NCBI GenBank assembly: GCA_017607445.1
Contig: JAEVHH010000001.1
Location: 682,001 to 746,000 of the forward strand
DNA: 64,000 nt
Direction: 5' to 3'
DNA from: Histoplasma ohiense
Lineage: Eukaryota; Ascomycota; Eurotiomycetes; Onygenales; Ajellomycetaceae
In this document: positions 11,829 through 25,234 of the stretch, piece after piece
How the letters are laid out: each line of letters begins with the position of its first letter
How positions within the stretch are numbered: position 1 is the first letter of the stretch
Program-made: the position numbers and the translations under genes
Notes under the pieces: model-generated
Databases searched by the model: none
Told to the model about the DNA's origin: nothing
Seen by the model: the letters and a program-made list of their open reading frames with translations, nothing else

Positions 11829-14353
11829 TTATCCCTCTCTACTGAGATGAGTGAGGACTTGTAGATGTTGAGAGCAGTGATGTTCTTCAAGATAAATATA
11901 GATTCTCAGATCAGACAATTGTATTCTATTCATTTGACAAGATATTTGCAGTGGTGATGATTGATTCTATCATCAAGAATTGTTTTGATTTCTCACTTGA
12001 GTTCATTGTCTTCTTCTACAATGACAGATGACTGTCAATCAGAGATTCTCTGTAAGAGAAATGAATTCTCAGCTGTGGATTGGAGCAGGTTCATATGAAA
12101 GACATTGTGGATGTCAGATGAAGTGTTGAGTTGATAATCATGTGTGTCTAGTACTTTCTTCACTGTATACTTGATGTAGTGGTAATCTAGTGTATGTAAG
12201 AGATGATTCATTCTTATGTTCTTGAGATTCAGTCAGACTTTGTCTTCTACATAATATCAGATCACAGAACTTCTTCTGATGTTTATTTGATTCTCATAAT
12301 CTTGCTAAGCACTGATCATTGAAGCTTCTGTTTATTCACAGACTTTCTTCAGCTTGCTCATGATGTTCTCTGTCATCTGTATGAAGCTGTGGGTGTATGT
12401 GATTTCTTGAGAAGTCTCAGAGAAGTTCAGAATCTCTAAGTTGTATCTGTGTAGAAGGAAGAATGAGCTTACATCTGTTGTAGCAGAATCTTGATCATTA
12501 ATTGCAATCTCAGTATATGACAGCAGATTGCTTCAGTTGTCTTGTATGTAATTGCAGAACTTACAGAGAATGTTCTTTATCATTTATATCATTCTCTCAG
12601 TAGCTCTATCAGTCTCTGAATGATACACTGTTGATAACTTTTGTTCAATTCTTAATAATTGGTATACACAGACTCAGAGTGTGCTGATGAATTGACTGTC
12701 TCTATCTGATACAATGAATGAAAACAGACTGTGTATATAATAGAATAGACTTCTGATGAAGACATCTGCAACTACTTTGATGTTCATCTTGTCACAGAGC
12801 TGTAGTATTACACTCTTGCTGAGTTGATTGACAATGACTAGAATATTCATAGAACCTCTGCTTTCAGATAAGAAAACTGCAAAATTGATAGCTATATCAC
12901 ATCAAGTTCAGTTGAGAACAGATAGAGGCTTCAGTATCTCTTTTCAGCATTCACATTATATCATCACTGAGCCACAGTGATCACAGTTGTGTACAAATCA
13001 GTATATATCTTTCAATATATCTGATCAGTAGAATTCTTGAATGACAATATTGTACATGATTTCACATTCTGAATGTCTGATCATTGATGAGTCATGAATT
13101 TCTTGCATGATCTGTGTTCATAGAGATTCTGAATTGAGGATTTATCATCTATCTTGAAAGTGTAAGCAGTTGTCATCATCAATTGAATATGCTGAGATAT
13201 CTGTTCTTGAGTATACATCTGCAGAGAATTGAGGTGCTCTGTTTTGTACAGCTTTGATGACATGTTGTCAGAATTCATCTGCTTCTGCTGTTAGCTTTCA
13301 TTGTTCTTTGAGTGAGAGTTCTTGAGCTTGGAACTGGTTGATATGTATATGAGATTTATCTGATTGTGTAGAACTTCTTATGATTGCAGAGTCAATTAAC
13401 TGATGCTCTCAGTGTTTTCATCTGTCATTCAAGTCATCAGATGGTATATCTTGTTCTTGATGGGACAGAGCATCTGCAAGAATGTTCTCTACTTCAGATT
13501 GATAACAAATTGTGAATGAAAAATGACTAAGAAACAATGATCAACATATATGTCTCTCAGTGAGTTTATGAGTGATTGTGAAGTACTCTAGATTCTTATG
13601 ATCAGTAACAATCTCAAATCTTTTGACACTCATAAGTTTGAATTTCCATTCTTCAAAACATTGTATGATCACTAAAAGCTTCTTGTCATAGATCTTGTAG
13701 TTGCATTCAGTGAGTGACATCTTTTTTGAAATGAAGACACAAGATTGTAGAACATTTTTGTTGTCATATTGCATCAGTGTCTCATCTACTACATAATCTG
13801 AGGTGTCTGTTTCAAGAATTGTATGCTTATCTGAATTGAATGATTGCAGCATTGAGGTATTTGTGAATATATGCTTCAGCTTTTTGAATGCTGTGTCTGC
13901 TTTGTCAGTTCATTGAAATATGATGTCTTTCTGAGTCAGATCTGTCAGTGATTGTATGATATTGGAGAAGTTCTTGATAAACCTTCAGTAGAAGTTGACA
14001 AATTCTAGAAAGCTTCTAGTCTCTTTTACTGAGACTGATGTCTCTCAGTTGAGGATTGCTTTCATCTTCTTAGAATCCATGTGTACACCTTTTTCAGCTT
14101 CAATGATGAATTCTAGATAGATTGTAGACTTGATCTTGAAGTCACATTTGTCAATGTCCACTTGCAGTTCAGCTTTTCATAAATGGTCAAGCATTTGTTG
14201 TACATGCTTACAGTGCTCAGTGAGCAATCCATCAGTGAAGATCAAGATATCATTCATGTACACTGAGACAATCTCATTGAGCAGATCTTGTAGAGCTCAG
14301 TTAATGTATTTCTGAAACATAATCAGAGTGTTCACTAATTCAAAGAGGGTCAC
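11829..14353 (-). pseudogene. pol: C1 pol, C-terminal half: RT end, RNase H, integrase, chromodomain
   Basis: From right to left: the RT catalytic box near 14250 reads YMND for YMDD. The post-RT segment leads to RNase H at 13540-13850 (ETDTSDYVVDETL, MSLTECNYKIYDKKLL and DHKNLEYF are recognisable family blocks). Integrase remnants occupy about 12100-13280. A chromodomain-like end is at 11840-11990. Stops are frequent, mostly TGA. A2 interrupts the RT domain at 14353. Confidence 0.82.
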
Positions 14354-14624
14354 TGTAAGAGATGGTTGTAGATATAATTATGAGAGTAGTGTGAAGTACA
14401 CATATAGAATGTTAAGAAGGTAGCAATCTCTATTATTCAAAGCTAATCACTGATCTTCTAATATCTACAGATATCAGTGAGCATTATATAGACAATCACC
14501 ATATGCTACAGCTGTCTATGATGCTATGTGCTATGTCTCTTCTCATTAATTCTGGTGTGTTCTGTGTTCTTTTATTGTCATATAGCTATTTTCTAATATA
14601 GATATCTCTGTTGCATCTATTACA
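14354..14624 (-). repeat. A2 3' LTR
   Basis: 271-bp repeat with TGTAAG and TTACA ends, matching 26341-26611. Most differences from the A1 LTR seen by eye are at positions that are CG or GG in the less decayed copy. Confidence 0.92.
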
Positions 14625-15167
14625 ATTATCTCTCTTCTTCAAAGACCTGATCTTCAGAGCTTCTTACTGTGACATGTGAAGTTTGTAATATGTGCTGTGT
14701 GGTTGATATTGTATGAAGTTCACAGAATTGAGCTGAATTAATTGTCAGAGTTAATTCTGAAGTGTTGCTGTTTCAGAAGAATGTTTTTCCATCTTCAGTG
14801 TCATTGCAGTTCAATCATGATTTAGACACAACTTCTGAACTCCTTTTCTTTGACTTTTACATCAAAAAATCATATTCTAACAAAATCATCACCATCATCA
14901 CCATCAATGATTTTTTATTTAAAAAGAATATGTCAATTTATCAAACAAAGTATGCTGTATTCTTCTATGTGATTTTTATTGTGAAATTTGAAATTTTGAT
15001 TGCATGATTGTGTTTTTCATTTTGGGTTGAGTTTTGTGTTGTTGCAATCTCTTTGATTAATATTGTAATATTGATTTCAATCTTCAACATCTGTTTTTCT
15101 TTCTTGTTGTTTTTGCTTCTTCTTCTCCTTTGAACAAGGTCTTGATACTGATTAAAATTATGATAGA

Positions 15168-16318
15168 ATGTCAGAACCAGCTGTTTCTGTTGCTGATTCA
15201 AAGTCTATGAAGAGTGATATGCTGTCTGTCATTGAGAGCATTTGCTTGGGTTGTCTGAAGAGATTGCAGAACCCCTCAGTATATTCTTGCTTTGTGAATG
15301 ATGAACGGACACACTGTTACATCTATCATATATCAAATAGAAATTGTGCTGCTGTAAGTTTTTTTAAACTGAGATTGTTATGAGTACTAATGAGTTATAG
15401 ATGTCTGAGTGCTTTCATGAAACTGATCAATCTTTGATCAATGAATTTCATGAGATGCTGCTCTCTGATGAAGTTTTAGATGAGAGATTTGCCATGTATC
15501 AAACTGCTGTTGCAAGGTTTGTACTTGATGTGCAGGTCTACAAGAATGCAGATGGAATTCTAGAATTCTATATAAACTCTGATAATCTGTTGTCACAGCA
15601 GAGTGTGGCATTCAATCATAGCAGCATTTCAGAAAGTGTGTTTTCACATCCTGCTATTACATTGATGTCATCCTCACTGAGTCAAGATCTTGGTATGTTA
15701 TTTGAGTTGACTGATAATGTAGACAAAGATGAGAAAGTGGATGATTCTGTTGAAGTGTTAGAAAGAAACACAGCAGTATATTACTGTTGTTGTATTCAAC
15801 ATTTGACAATGTCTCTCTGTCATCATTGTGAGTCTGTTGAGAGTTGATGTAAAAAATGCAAGCACTGCTCAGTGATGAAGCACATCTACATTTCAGTAAG
15901 TTATTATTCAAAACAGATGTTTTTACAGTATATAACATTAACTTTCTATTAGATGTCAGTGAATGCTGTTGAATTGACTCAGACAGTTATCAATGCTGCT
16001 GAGAATCTAATTGTCACTGATGCAGATATTTTGAATATTAATGTTTTGCAGGGTACTGTGACTGCAGTGATTAAATCCTTTGCTGTGAAGATCTGAAAGA
16101 TTCAACAAAACAGTTCTTCTGAGGCTTCAGCTGAAATGGTGATTGATAAGATCTCAGTGATTACATCATCAGTTGCAGCTTTCAAGTCATTGTTGAAATG
16201 TCATGCTTTGTCAGTTGAGGAAATCTGAGATAATAAGCAGGTTTGTTTTGATGATAATTTCTCAAATGACACTGACTAAGCTGAGGCAGATCTGTTTTTT
16301 AATCTCTGAGTGGAATAA
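15168..16318 (+). pseudogene. Antisense accessory gene of family A, copy A2
   Basis: Exons are 15168-15353, 15401-15895 and 15953-16318, with introns of 47 and 57 nt: lengths identical to A1. Donors are GTAAGT and GTAAGTT, with acceptors TAG. In exon 1 the fifth cysteine is changed (CYIYHISNRNC where the A3 copy has C-x2-C-x6-C). Exon 2 is acidic near its end (DNVDKDEKVDDSVEVLE) and closes with the group C-x2-C-x2-C. Exon 3 has in-frame stops but ends at the same TAA. This copy and A3 show that the exon plan is a fixed family feature. The region 14625-15167 is the same leader as in A1 and holds no recognised gene. Confidence 0.7.
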
Positions 16319-16331
16319 GTATATTCAGCAG

Positions 16332-18022
16332 TCATTGTTGTCTTCTTTGTTTTCATTTACTGACTGACTTCTGATAGGTTTTATTAAACTGTTTCAAGTA
16401 CTTCTGACTGTTCACTAAGTTTTTCTCAGATTCCCAAGAATTATCTGCATCTGTACAATCTTTTCATTTGACAAGATATTGTGTTTGACTGTAGTATTGA
16501 TGTTTGTCTAATATAGTTTCAACTTTTCATTTCTCTTGCACATCTATAATTATCAGTTCTGCTTGCAGAATTTGTCCATCACACATGTGATAAGGTTTGA
16601 GAAGGGAAACATGGAATACAGAATGAATTTCTTTATATTGCAGTGTGAGTTTCAGTTTATACATCTGCATACTGCAGATATCAATTATTTGAAAGAGACT
16701 CAAAAATTGATGATCTAGTTTGAGTGAGGATTGCAAGGTGGATATATTTTTTGCATGCAGTATTACTCAGTTCTCTATTTTAAAGCTTTTTGATATGTGA
16801 TGCTGATTGTAATACTTTTTCTCAGCTGCTTTGACAGCTTTCAGACATTCTTGAATCTTGTTCTTCACTTACTTCATTCATTCCACTTATTCTATCACTG
16901 ATTTTGACACATCTGTGCTTGGAGATTCCACATCTATGTGAAGTTCAGTTGGTCGGCTGATCATTGCTTCAGATGATGTCATTTTTATCAATATGTGGAA
17001 GATGTTGTTATATACTCATTGCATCAGAGAAATCCATTCTATTCAATTATCTTGCTGATAGTTGCAGTATGTGTGAAGATAATGTTCAATCATCTGGTTC
17101 AATTGTTCTGTCTGATCATTGGTTTGCAGGTGGAATGCCGTTGATAATTTTTGTTGAACATGAAGCAGGTAACATAATGTCAATCAAAACTTGCTATTTA
17201 TTAATGAATCTCAATTGCTAATAATGTTCACAGGTAGATCAAAGTTCTTCACAATTCTTCATACAATAATATCTGCAAGTTCTTCTGCATCTAGCTCTGA
17301 AGATGTGGACACAATTATGGCTCATTTGATGAATAAATCAACAAATACAACAATAGCATTATAGATTTGACTTTTCTTTTTATTATCTGACAGATCTTCA
17401 ATAAAGTCCATGCTAATTGTATGTCATTTCTTATCTGACACTGGATGTGATTGTAGCAATCTGTACAGCTTATGCTGTTATTCATTAATTGTGATATTAC
17501 TGTGGCAATTGCAACACCAGATCCATCTGTTTCTATACAGAGTTTTCACTGTGAATCAAAGTGAACCAACAACAGTGCTTTTGTAAAGCATTCTTTTAAC
17601 TGCAAAATTGTATGCTTGCAGTTTTTGTCTAACTGAATAGATGCATTATTCTTCCTTCTTTTTGTTTTGTAACCTTTTAACAATTCAGTCAGAGGTGCTG
17701 TTATTATTGAGAACTTGTATATGAATCAATGATAGAAATTGATGAATTCTAGAAATATTTGTAATTTGTTTATAGTTCACAGTTCTGATCAATCTAGAAT
17801 TGTGTTGATGCAGTGTTTCTCAATAGTAATGCTCTGTGTGGTAATCACAAAACCCAAAAATCCAATTTCTGTTGTGTGGAATGTACACTTACTAAGTTTG
17901 GCATATAGTCTCCATTGTCTTAACCGTTTCAGCACGTTCTTAACATGGACGACATGCTTGTCAAGCATGTTTGAATAGATTATGATATTGTCAAGATAAG
18001 CCATGCAATATACATCTAAAAG
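16332..18022 (-). pseudogene. pol: A2 pol, C-terminal part with internal deletion
   Basis: Contains chromodomain (about 16345-16520), the FHVSLLKPY block (16600-16625), integrase core (about 16870-17440), then a direct jump near 17478 into RNase H and the end of RT, with FHTTEIGFLGFVIT at about 17840-17880. Compared with A1, the stretch equal to A1 6607-7583 is absent. C2 interrupts just downstream of the catalytic YLD box, where the retained sequence reads YLDN. Confidence 0.82.
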
Positions 18023-18557
18023 TGTAACAGATGTACTTCGATTAACGATTTGGTACTATTCTAATTACAGATTACAAATTGATTAAGAAAAGAAAGAGAA
18101 AAGAAATCAGAAGAAAAGATTGTATGAAGAGGGTTCTTATAGAGAGAATTTCAGAGCAGAAGAATATCAGAAGTCACTTCACAGTGAAGTGCAGAGTGAA
18201 AGAATATTAAGAGCTACACAGAAGAATCATTAGAAACTATATGAGTGCAGAGTGTGAAGTGAGAGAATCATTGAGAACTACATGAAAGAATCATTAGAAA
18301 CTACACAAGCACAGAGCATGAGATGAGAGAATCATTGAAGACTATATGAAAGAATTGTTGAAGACTACACAAGTGCAGAACACAGAGTGGAAGAATATTA
18401 GAAGCTATGCAGAAGAATTGTTAGAGACTATATAAGTATGAAGCACAGAGTGGAAGAATATTGAGGGTTATGTGAGATCACAACAGCCAGAAACAAGCAG
18501 ATGCAGAAGAAGAGTTGATTGTGTAAGTTATTTACTGACAGATACTAATCCATCACA
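18023..18557 (-). repeat. C2 3' LTR (535 bp)
   Basis: Begins TGTAACAGATGTACTTCG and ends CCATCACA. It has more internal blocks than C1, accounting for the extra 65 bp. The purine tract is next to it on the minus strand (CCCCCTCTA on the plus strand at 18562-18570). Confidence 0.9.
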
Positions 18558-21500
18558 TTATCCCCCTCTATCAGAGTGAGTGAGGACTTGTAGATGTCAA
18601 GAATGATGGTGTCCTTCAAGACAGATGTAGATTCCCAGGTTGGATGATTGTATTCTATTCATTTGATAAGATATTTGTGGTGGTGGTGATTGATTCTATT
18701 GTCAAGAATTGCTTCAATTTTCCACTTGAGTTTGTTGTCTTCTTCTACAATGACAGATGACTGTCAATTGAAGATTCTCTGTGAGGAGAATGAATTCTCA
18801 GCTGTGGATTGAAGCAGGTTTGTATGAAAGACATTGTGGATGTCAGACAGAGTGTTGAGTTGATAATCATGTGTATCTAGCACTTTCTTCACTGTATACT
18901 TGATGTGATGATAATCTAGTATATGTGAGGAGTGGTTCATTCTTATATTTTTGAGATTCAGTCAGACTTTGTCTTCTATATAATATTGAGTTGCAGAACT
19001 TCTTCTGATATTTGTTTAATCTTTGTAATTTTGCTGAGTGCTGATCATTGAAGCTTCTGCTCATTCATGAGCTTTCTTCAGCTTGCTCACAATGTTCTCT
19101 GCTGTCTGTATAAGGCTGCAGATGTATGCAGTTTCTTGAAGAGTCTTGAGAAAGTTCAGAATCTCTAAGTTGTATTTATGTAGAAGAAAGAATGAGCTTA
19201 CATCTGTTGTAGCAGAATCTCAACTGTTAATCATAATCTCAGTATGTAGCAGCAGATTGCTTCAGTTGTTTTGTGTGTAATTGCAGAACTTACAGAGGAT
19301 ATTCTTTACTGTTTGTATTATTCTTTTGATAGCTTCATTAGTCTCTGAATGATACACTGTTGATAACTTTCATTTGATTCTTAATAATTGGTATATGTGG
19401 GCTCAGAGTGCACTGATGAATTGACTGTCTCTATCTGACACAATAAATGAAGGCAGACTATACATACAATAGAACAGACTTCTGACAAAGACATCTGCAA
19501 CTACTTCAGCATTCATTTTATCACAGAGCTGTAGTATTACATTCTTACTGAGTTGATCAACAATGACTAGAATGTTTGTAGAATCTCTGCTTTTGAGTAA
19601 GAAAACTGCAAAATTGATAGCTATATCACATCAAGTTCAGTCAGAGACAGATAGAGGCTTCAGCATCCCTTTTCAGCATTCACATCATATCATCACTGAG
19701 CCACAGTGATCACAGTTGTGTACAAACTGATATATGTCTTTCAACATATCTGATCAGTAGAATTCTCAGGCAATGATGTTGTACATGATTTCACATTCTA
19801 AGTGTCTGATCATTGATGAGTCATGAATTTCTTGCATGATTCATGTTTGTAGAGATTCTGAATCAGAGACTCATTGTCTATCTTGAAAGTGTAAGCAGTT
19901 GTCATCATTGATTGAATATGCTGAGATATCCATTCTTGAGTATACATCTGCAGAGAATTGAGATGTTTTACTTTGTATGACTTTGATGACTTGTTGTCAG
20001 AATTTATCTGCTTCTGCTGCTAGTCTTCATTGTTCTTTGAGTGAGGGTTCTTGAGCTCAGAACTGGTTGATATGTACACAGAGTTTGTCTGATTGTATAG
20101 AACTTTCTATAATTGTGAGGTTGATTAATCAATGCTCTCAGTGTTTCCATCTATCATCTAGATCATCAGATGGCATATCTTGTTCTTGACAGAACAGAGC
20201 ATTCACAAGAGTGTTCTCTACTTCAGATCAATAACAAATTGTGAATGAAAAATGGCTAAGAAACAATGATCAATGCATATGCCTCTCAGTAAGCTTACAA
20301 GTGATTGTGAAGTATTCTAAGTTTTTATGATTGATAACAATCTCAAACTTCTCAATACTCATAAGTTTAGACTCTCATTCTTCAAGATATTGTATGATCA
20401 CTAGAAGCTTCTTGTTATAGATCTTATAGTTGTATTCAGTGGGTGACATCTTTTTTAAGATGAAGACACAGAATTGTAGAACATCTTTGTTATTATATTA
20501 TATTAGTGTCTCATCTACTACATAATCTGAGACATCTGTTTTGAGAATTGTATGCTTATCTGAATTGAATAATTGCAGCATTGAAGTGCTTGTGAACATA
20601 CACTTCAGCTTTTTGAATGCTGTATTCATTTCATCAGTTCATTGAAATACAGCATCTTTCTGAGTCAGATCTGTCAGTGATCATACAATATTGAAGAAGT
20701 CTTTGATGAATCTTCAGTAGAAGTTGATGAATTCTAGAAAACTTCTAGTCTCTTTTATCAAAACTGATGTCTCTCAGTTGAGAATTGTTTTCATCTTCTT
20801 AGAATTCATGCATACATCTTTTTCAGCTTTGATGATGAATTCTAGATAGGTTGTAGACTTGGTCTTGAAGTCACATTTGTCAATGTCCACTTACAGTCTG
20901 GCTTTATGTAGGCAGTCAAGCACTTGTCATATATACTTGCAGTGCTCAGTGAGCAGTTCATTGATGAAGATCAGAATATCATTCATGTATACTGAGATGA
21001 TCTTGTCAAGCAGATCTCATAGAGCTCAGTTAATATATTTCTGAAATGTGCTTGAGATGTTCACTAATTCAAAGAAGGTCACTGTTCATTTGTATAATCT
21101 GTAATACATATGAAAAGTGGTTAGCCATTCATCACCTTCATTAATTCTTATCTTATAGAAGGCTGCAGAGATGTTAAGCTTTATAAATCATTTTGCTTTT
21201 TCTATTTATTTGAGTGTTTTGTTGATGAGTGAGAGAGAGTATTGATTCTTCTGTGTAATCTTGTTGAGTTCTCAGTAGTCAATGCAGAATTGTAAGCCTT
21301 CTTCTGATTTCTTTGTGAACAGTACAGATGCTGCAGTGGATGAGTTGCTAATATAAATGAAGTCTTTGTTCAGTAATTCATTGAGTGTTTTTTGTAGAAT
21401 GAGGAGCTTGTTGTGTGATATGCTGTAGAGAGAATCTCAGAGTGATTGCAGATTCTTACTGTCTTTCTTGATGAACTTGATTATATGATCTATATCAGGT

Positions 21501-22124
21501 TCTTGATGAGGGGGAAGCTTTTCAGCTTCTTTCTCATCAAACATGTCTGTGAAGTTTTTATACAATTTGAGTAGTTTCTTGCACAGTTTCTTGGAGTCTT
21601 TGAGTTCTAACTTTTCTAATGCTTTTTTGATATTCATTATACTAGCAGCAAACACTTGAATGTTCTTCTTCTCATGTGTTTGATGAGTTAGTAGTTTGTA
21701 TGCTTCTGCTGATATCTGGGTGAGATCAGCAGTTCTATCAACATCCTTCTCATAAACACAGTCATCTTCTGAGAAAATAAGACAGTCATTGCATGCATTC
21801 AACAAGGTTTCAAATTCTGTGAGTCATGATAGACTGAGTATTAGGTTGTACTCAAGGTCTTGTATTTTATATGTGTATACATTCTTTTTTTTCATGTTCT
21901 TCTACATTGACATTAAATCTTATTATGTTGTAGGAGGCTGATTCTCTGAGGCCATCAAATTCACTAAGCTTACACAGCTTGAAAAAGAGGATACACTGAA
22001 GCTTATGCTTCTCAATCAGCTGAGTGTCTATAAGAGTGTAATGAAGAAAACCACTGTCTATCATTGCTTGTACATTGACTAGATTATTTACAATGACAGA
22101 GATCATAATTGTATCTGCTTTCAT
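18558..22124 (-). pseudogene. pol: C2 pol: protease, RT, RNase H, integrase, chromodomain
   Basis: Protease at 21867-22124 keeps AMIDSG with DSG at 22050-22058, then YTLIDTQL. A linker and the start of RT lie at 21060-21805. The RT box near 20975 reads YMND, a D-to-N change at the catalytic residue. RNase H is 20240-20600 with a DVSDYVVDE block. Integrase remnants span about 18900-20100 and the chromodomain-like end is 18560-18720. Multiple TGA stops divide the frame. Confidence 0.83.
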
Positions 22125-22259
22125 TTTCTACTCAAATCTCCAGCTAGCTTTCTGCTTCTTGAGCTCTCATTCATATTTTAGAGTGAGAGCTTGTCTTTTC
22201 CCTGTTCTTGCCTGTCCACAGGCGATGCAGTGTTCACATGTGTGGGGGGTTTACTCAGA

Positions 22260-23191
22260 GTAATCACATTCAGACATTGATTAGTGAAGTGCTCTGACTT
22301 GTTGCAGTGTATGCAGACTTCTCTGACAATTCAGTCAGCAGCATTCTTCTCTGAGATGTTGGAGACTCTTGAGTGACTTGTGTTTACATGTGGGATTCAG
22401 TTCATTGATTCTGGTTCAGAGGTGGGGGATGCTGCAGAGTGATTTGAAGCATACACATTTGTTCAGCAGAATTCTCTGCAGTTTTGAAATGCATGAAACT
22501 GAGACAGATCATTGTTCAACAGACAAAGATCAGCACAGAATTCACTGTATATTGAGAGCTTTGAATACTCTACACTTCAGTTATGTAATTGAAAGTTCAA
22601 GTTCTTCAATAATATGTTGATCTTGACAGCATCATTCCAGTCTTGCCCATCTGCTTCTAGAAGCTTACAATCAAATTCAGAAAGATAAGTTGTCAATGTG
22701 ACATTCATCTGATGAGTTTGATTAAGCCAGTCTAATGCCTTGGCTTGAAGTGTAGAATTGAGAAAGAGAGAGTCAAATTGTCAGAAGACTAGCTCTGATG
22801 TATACTGATGATTCTGACAATGACTCATTCAGAGTTGGAATTTTGCTAACACATCATCATTTAATCTGCTATGAATATACCACACTTGATTGAATAGTGA
22901 GTCTATTGCTTGTCCATTGATGTTCAATTTGATGTTCACTTTTGACTTCCACATGAGATAGAGCACTAGGTCTTTCTCATATTTGTTGAGGATTGAAAGC
23001 TTCTCTCTTGAAGGCTTTTCATAAAATGCAGGTGTAGAAGAAACAGTGAATATGAAAGTGCTTATCTCAGTAAATTATCATTGCAGTTCAGTCATCTGTA
23101 GCATCTGCTGCTGAAGAATGCTTTGTAGATCTAAGTTATCATCCACTGTGTTTGAATGCAGTGAATGTTTGTAGAATTGTTCATAGTTCAT
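22260..23191 (-). pseudogene. gag: C2 gag with CCHC knuckle
   Basis: The start codon is at 23191-23189. A gag core at about 22620-22960 carries NGQAIDSLFNQVWYIHSRL and TYLSEFDCKLLE. A CCHC knuckle, CIHCNKSEHFTNQC, lies at about 22270-22315. Structural protein of the particle. Few stops interrupt it, and the start and knuckle are the same as in C1 and C3. Confidence 0.8.
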
Positions 23192-23572
23192 TTTGATATC
23201 TAAGAACATGTAATAATAATATAAAAAAAAGAAAAGAAATACTTGTAGACATTCAGTTCTCTCACAGACACTATTTGCAGTGTTGCAGCACTAAGCTTAA
23301 TCAAGCTTCTTCATGAATGCTATTCACAGTATTACAGTTCATAGACACTCAGGCCTTGTAGAACACAGTCAATTGTGTTTCAGATGCTTAGACACAACAG
23401 TCTATATAACTAACAATAAGAGCACTCAGACTCATGAGAGATCTCTTGTAACAACTAGACACTCAGATCTGTAAATGATGCACTTGAGTGTAAGAACTGA
23501 TAACAACACACTCAGATGTAAAAACTAATAATGAGATACTTGAGTCTTAAACACAGAAGAATCAATTTGTAA
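23192..23572 (-). other. C2 5' leader
   Basis: About 380 bp between gag and the 5' LTR without coding potential. It contains short imperfect repeats of an ACACTCAGATCTGTAA-like unit (23390-23550) and an A-rich run (23210-23240). The stretch beside the LTR reads TTACAAATTGATTCTTC on the minus strand, the place of the primer site; no TGG start is visible. Confidence 0.55.
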
Positions 23573-24107
23573 TGTAACAGACATACTTTGATTAACAATT
23601 TGATACTATTCTAATTACAGATTACAAATTGATTAAGAAAAGAAAGAGAAAAGAAATCAGAAGAAAAGATCATACAAAGAGGATTTTTATAGAGAGAATT
23701 TCAGAGTGGAAGAATATCAGAAGCCACTCCACAGTGAAGTGTGGAGTGAAAGAACATTAAGAACTACACAGAAGAATCATTAGAAACTACACAAGTGTGA
23801 AGTGTGGGATGAGAGAATCATTGAGAGCTGTGCAGAAGAATCATTAGAAACTATACAAGCACAGAGTGTGAAGTGAGAGAATCATTGAAGGCTACATGAA
23901 AGAATTGTTGAAGACTACATGAGTGCAGAACATGGAGTGAGAGAATGTTAGAAACTACATGAAAGAATCATTAGAGACTACACAAGTGCAGAGCACAGAG
24001 CGGAAGAACATCAAGAGTTATGTGAGATCACAACAGCCAGGAACAAGCGGGTGCAGGAGGGGAGTTGATTGCGTAAGTTAATTACTAATGAGTGCTAACC
24101 CGTCACA
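23573..24107 (-). repeat. C2 5' LTR (535 bp)
   Basis: Matches 18023-18557 in length. Its outer end (24030-24107) keeps unusually many CG, GG and CC dinucleotides, including GCGGGTGCAGG and GATTGCGTAAG, while the middle has almost none. Confidence 0.9.
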
Positions 24108-25100
24108 AAAAGATTGCTGAGGACTTTGTTGATATAAGATTGAAAGGTCACAGAGGTATTGATTAGCTCAAAAGATAAGACTAGATATTCAAAGTGTTCA
24201 TATTATGTTTGAAATGCTGTTTTTCATTCATTCTTCACTCATATGTGAATTCTATAATATGCATCTCTAAGGTTCAGCTGCATATATATTTTGGCATCTG
24301 CTAATCTATCAAGTATTTCACTTATTAAGAACAGTGGGTATCAATTCTTGACTGTTATTTCATTCAATTCTTGATAATCCATGCAAAGATGCAGAGTTTC
24401 ATCTTTCTTTGATGTGAATAACACTGACATGCTGACTGAGCTGTTGAATGGACATATTCAATTCTTCTCTAACATCTTTTCAATATATTCTCAGAGGACA
24501 GAGAGTTCTTGAGGTGATAAGTTATATATCAATCAGTATAAGAGTTTCTTGCCAGGTTTGAGATCTATAGCATGATCATGAAATGCATATTCTGTGTCAG
24601 ATATATCTTCTTGAAATACATCAAGATAATCTTTATAATCATCTGAGATATTTGACTCAGTTGCTGCACTCACAGCTCATAATGATAAAGCAGTGAATAT
24701 AATATTGTCATCATCAATTAGTGTTGTGAATTCTTTAGCAGTATTCAGATGCACATGATTAATATTTAATGTTTTTCTATAAATTCAGCATCTTCACACT
24801 CAATTGATATCAGAGTTTGCAGCTTTCAACCACAGCATGCTCAAAATTACATTATATTCACTAATGTCAGCTTCTTTGAAATGATGGAATTCTTCTTGAA
24901 GAATATGTTCATCATCAATAATCTTCATTGCAGCTCTTCATTGTTTATATGATTTAATCTTATGATTATCAACTGCTTCCACTACTTTTGATTTATCTTC
25001 TGCCTTTGAGAAATATTTTGATGCTCAGACATGGGATACAAAGTTTACATCTGTGTCAGAATCCACTAGCATTCACATCATTGACCATCCCACTTCTATC
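24108..25100 (-). pseudogene. pol: A2 pol, N-terminal part: protease and RT
   Basis: Continuation of A2 right of C2. RT N-terminal blocks at 24130-24560 match A1 8120-8580. The protease remnant near 25060-25080 reads LVDSD followed by TDVNF, where LVDSG is expected. Confidence 0.78.
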
Positions 25101-25234
25101 AGCATCTATGTATTCATCATCAATAATTGTTTATCTTACAGTCTAGTTGTTTGTATTCTCAATGCAGCAGCTGCTTCTATGATTGAGATTGTTGATTTTT
25201 TGCTTGTCAAACTTGGTTGTACTTTTTGAGATGT

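Larger units (their letters stand above)
18023..24107 (-). mobile_element. Gypsy chromovirus C2, uninterrupted, inserted in A2
   Basis: 6085 bp with 535-bp LTRs and duplication AAAAG at 18018-18022 and 24108-24112; the A2 sequence continues across it exactly as in A1 (near 8125). It is the deepest level of nesting seen here and the only uninterrupted C element besides C3. Coding regions are nevertheless broken. Order leftward: leader, gag, protease, RT, RNase H, integrase, chromodomain. Confidence 0.93.
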
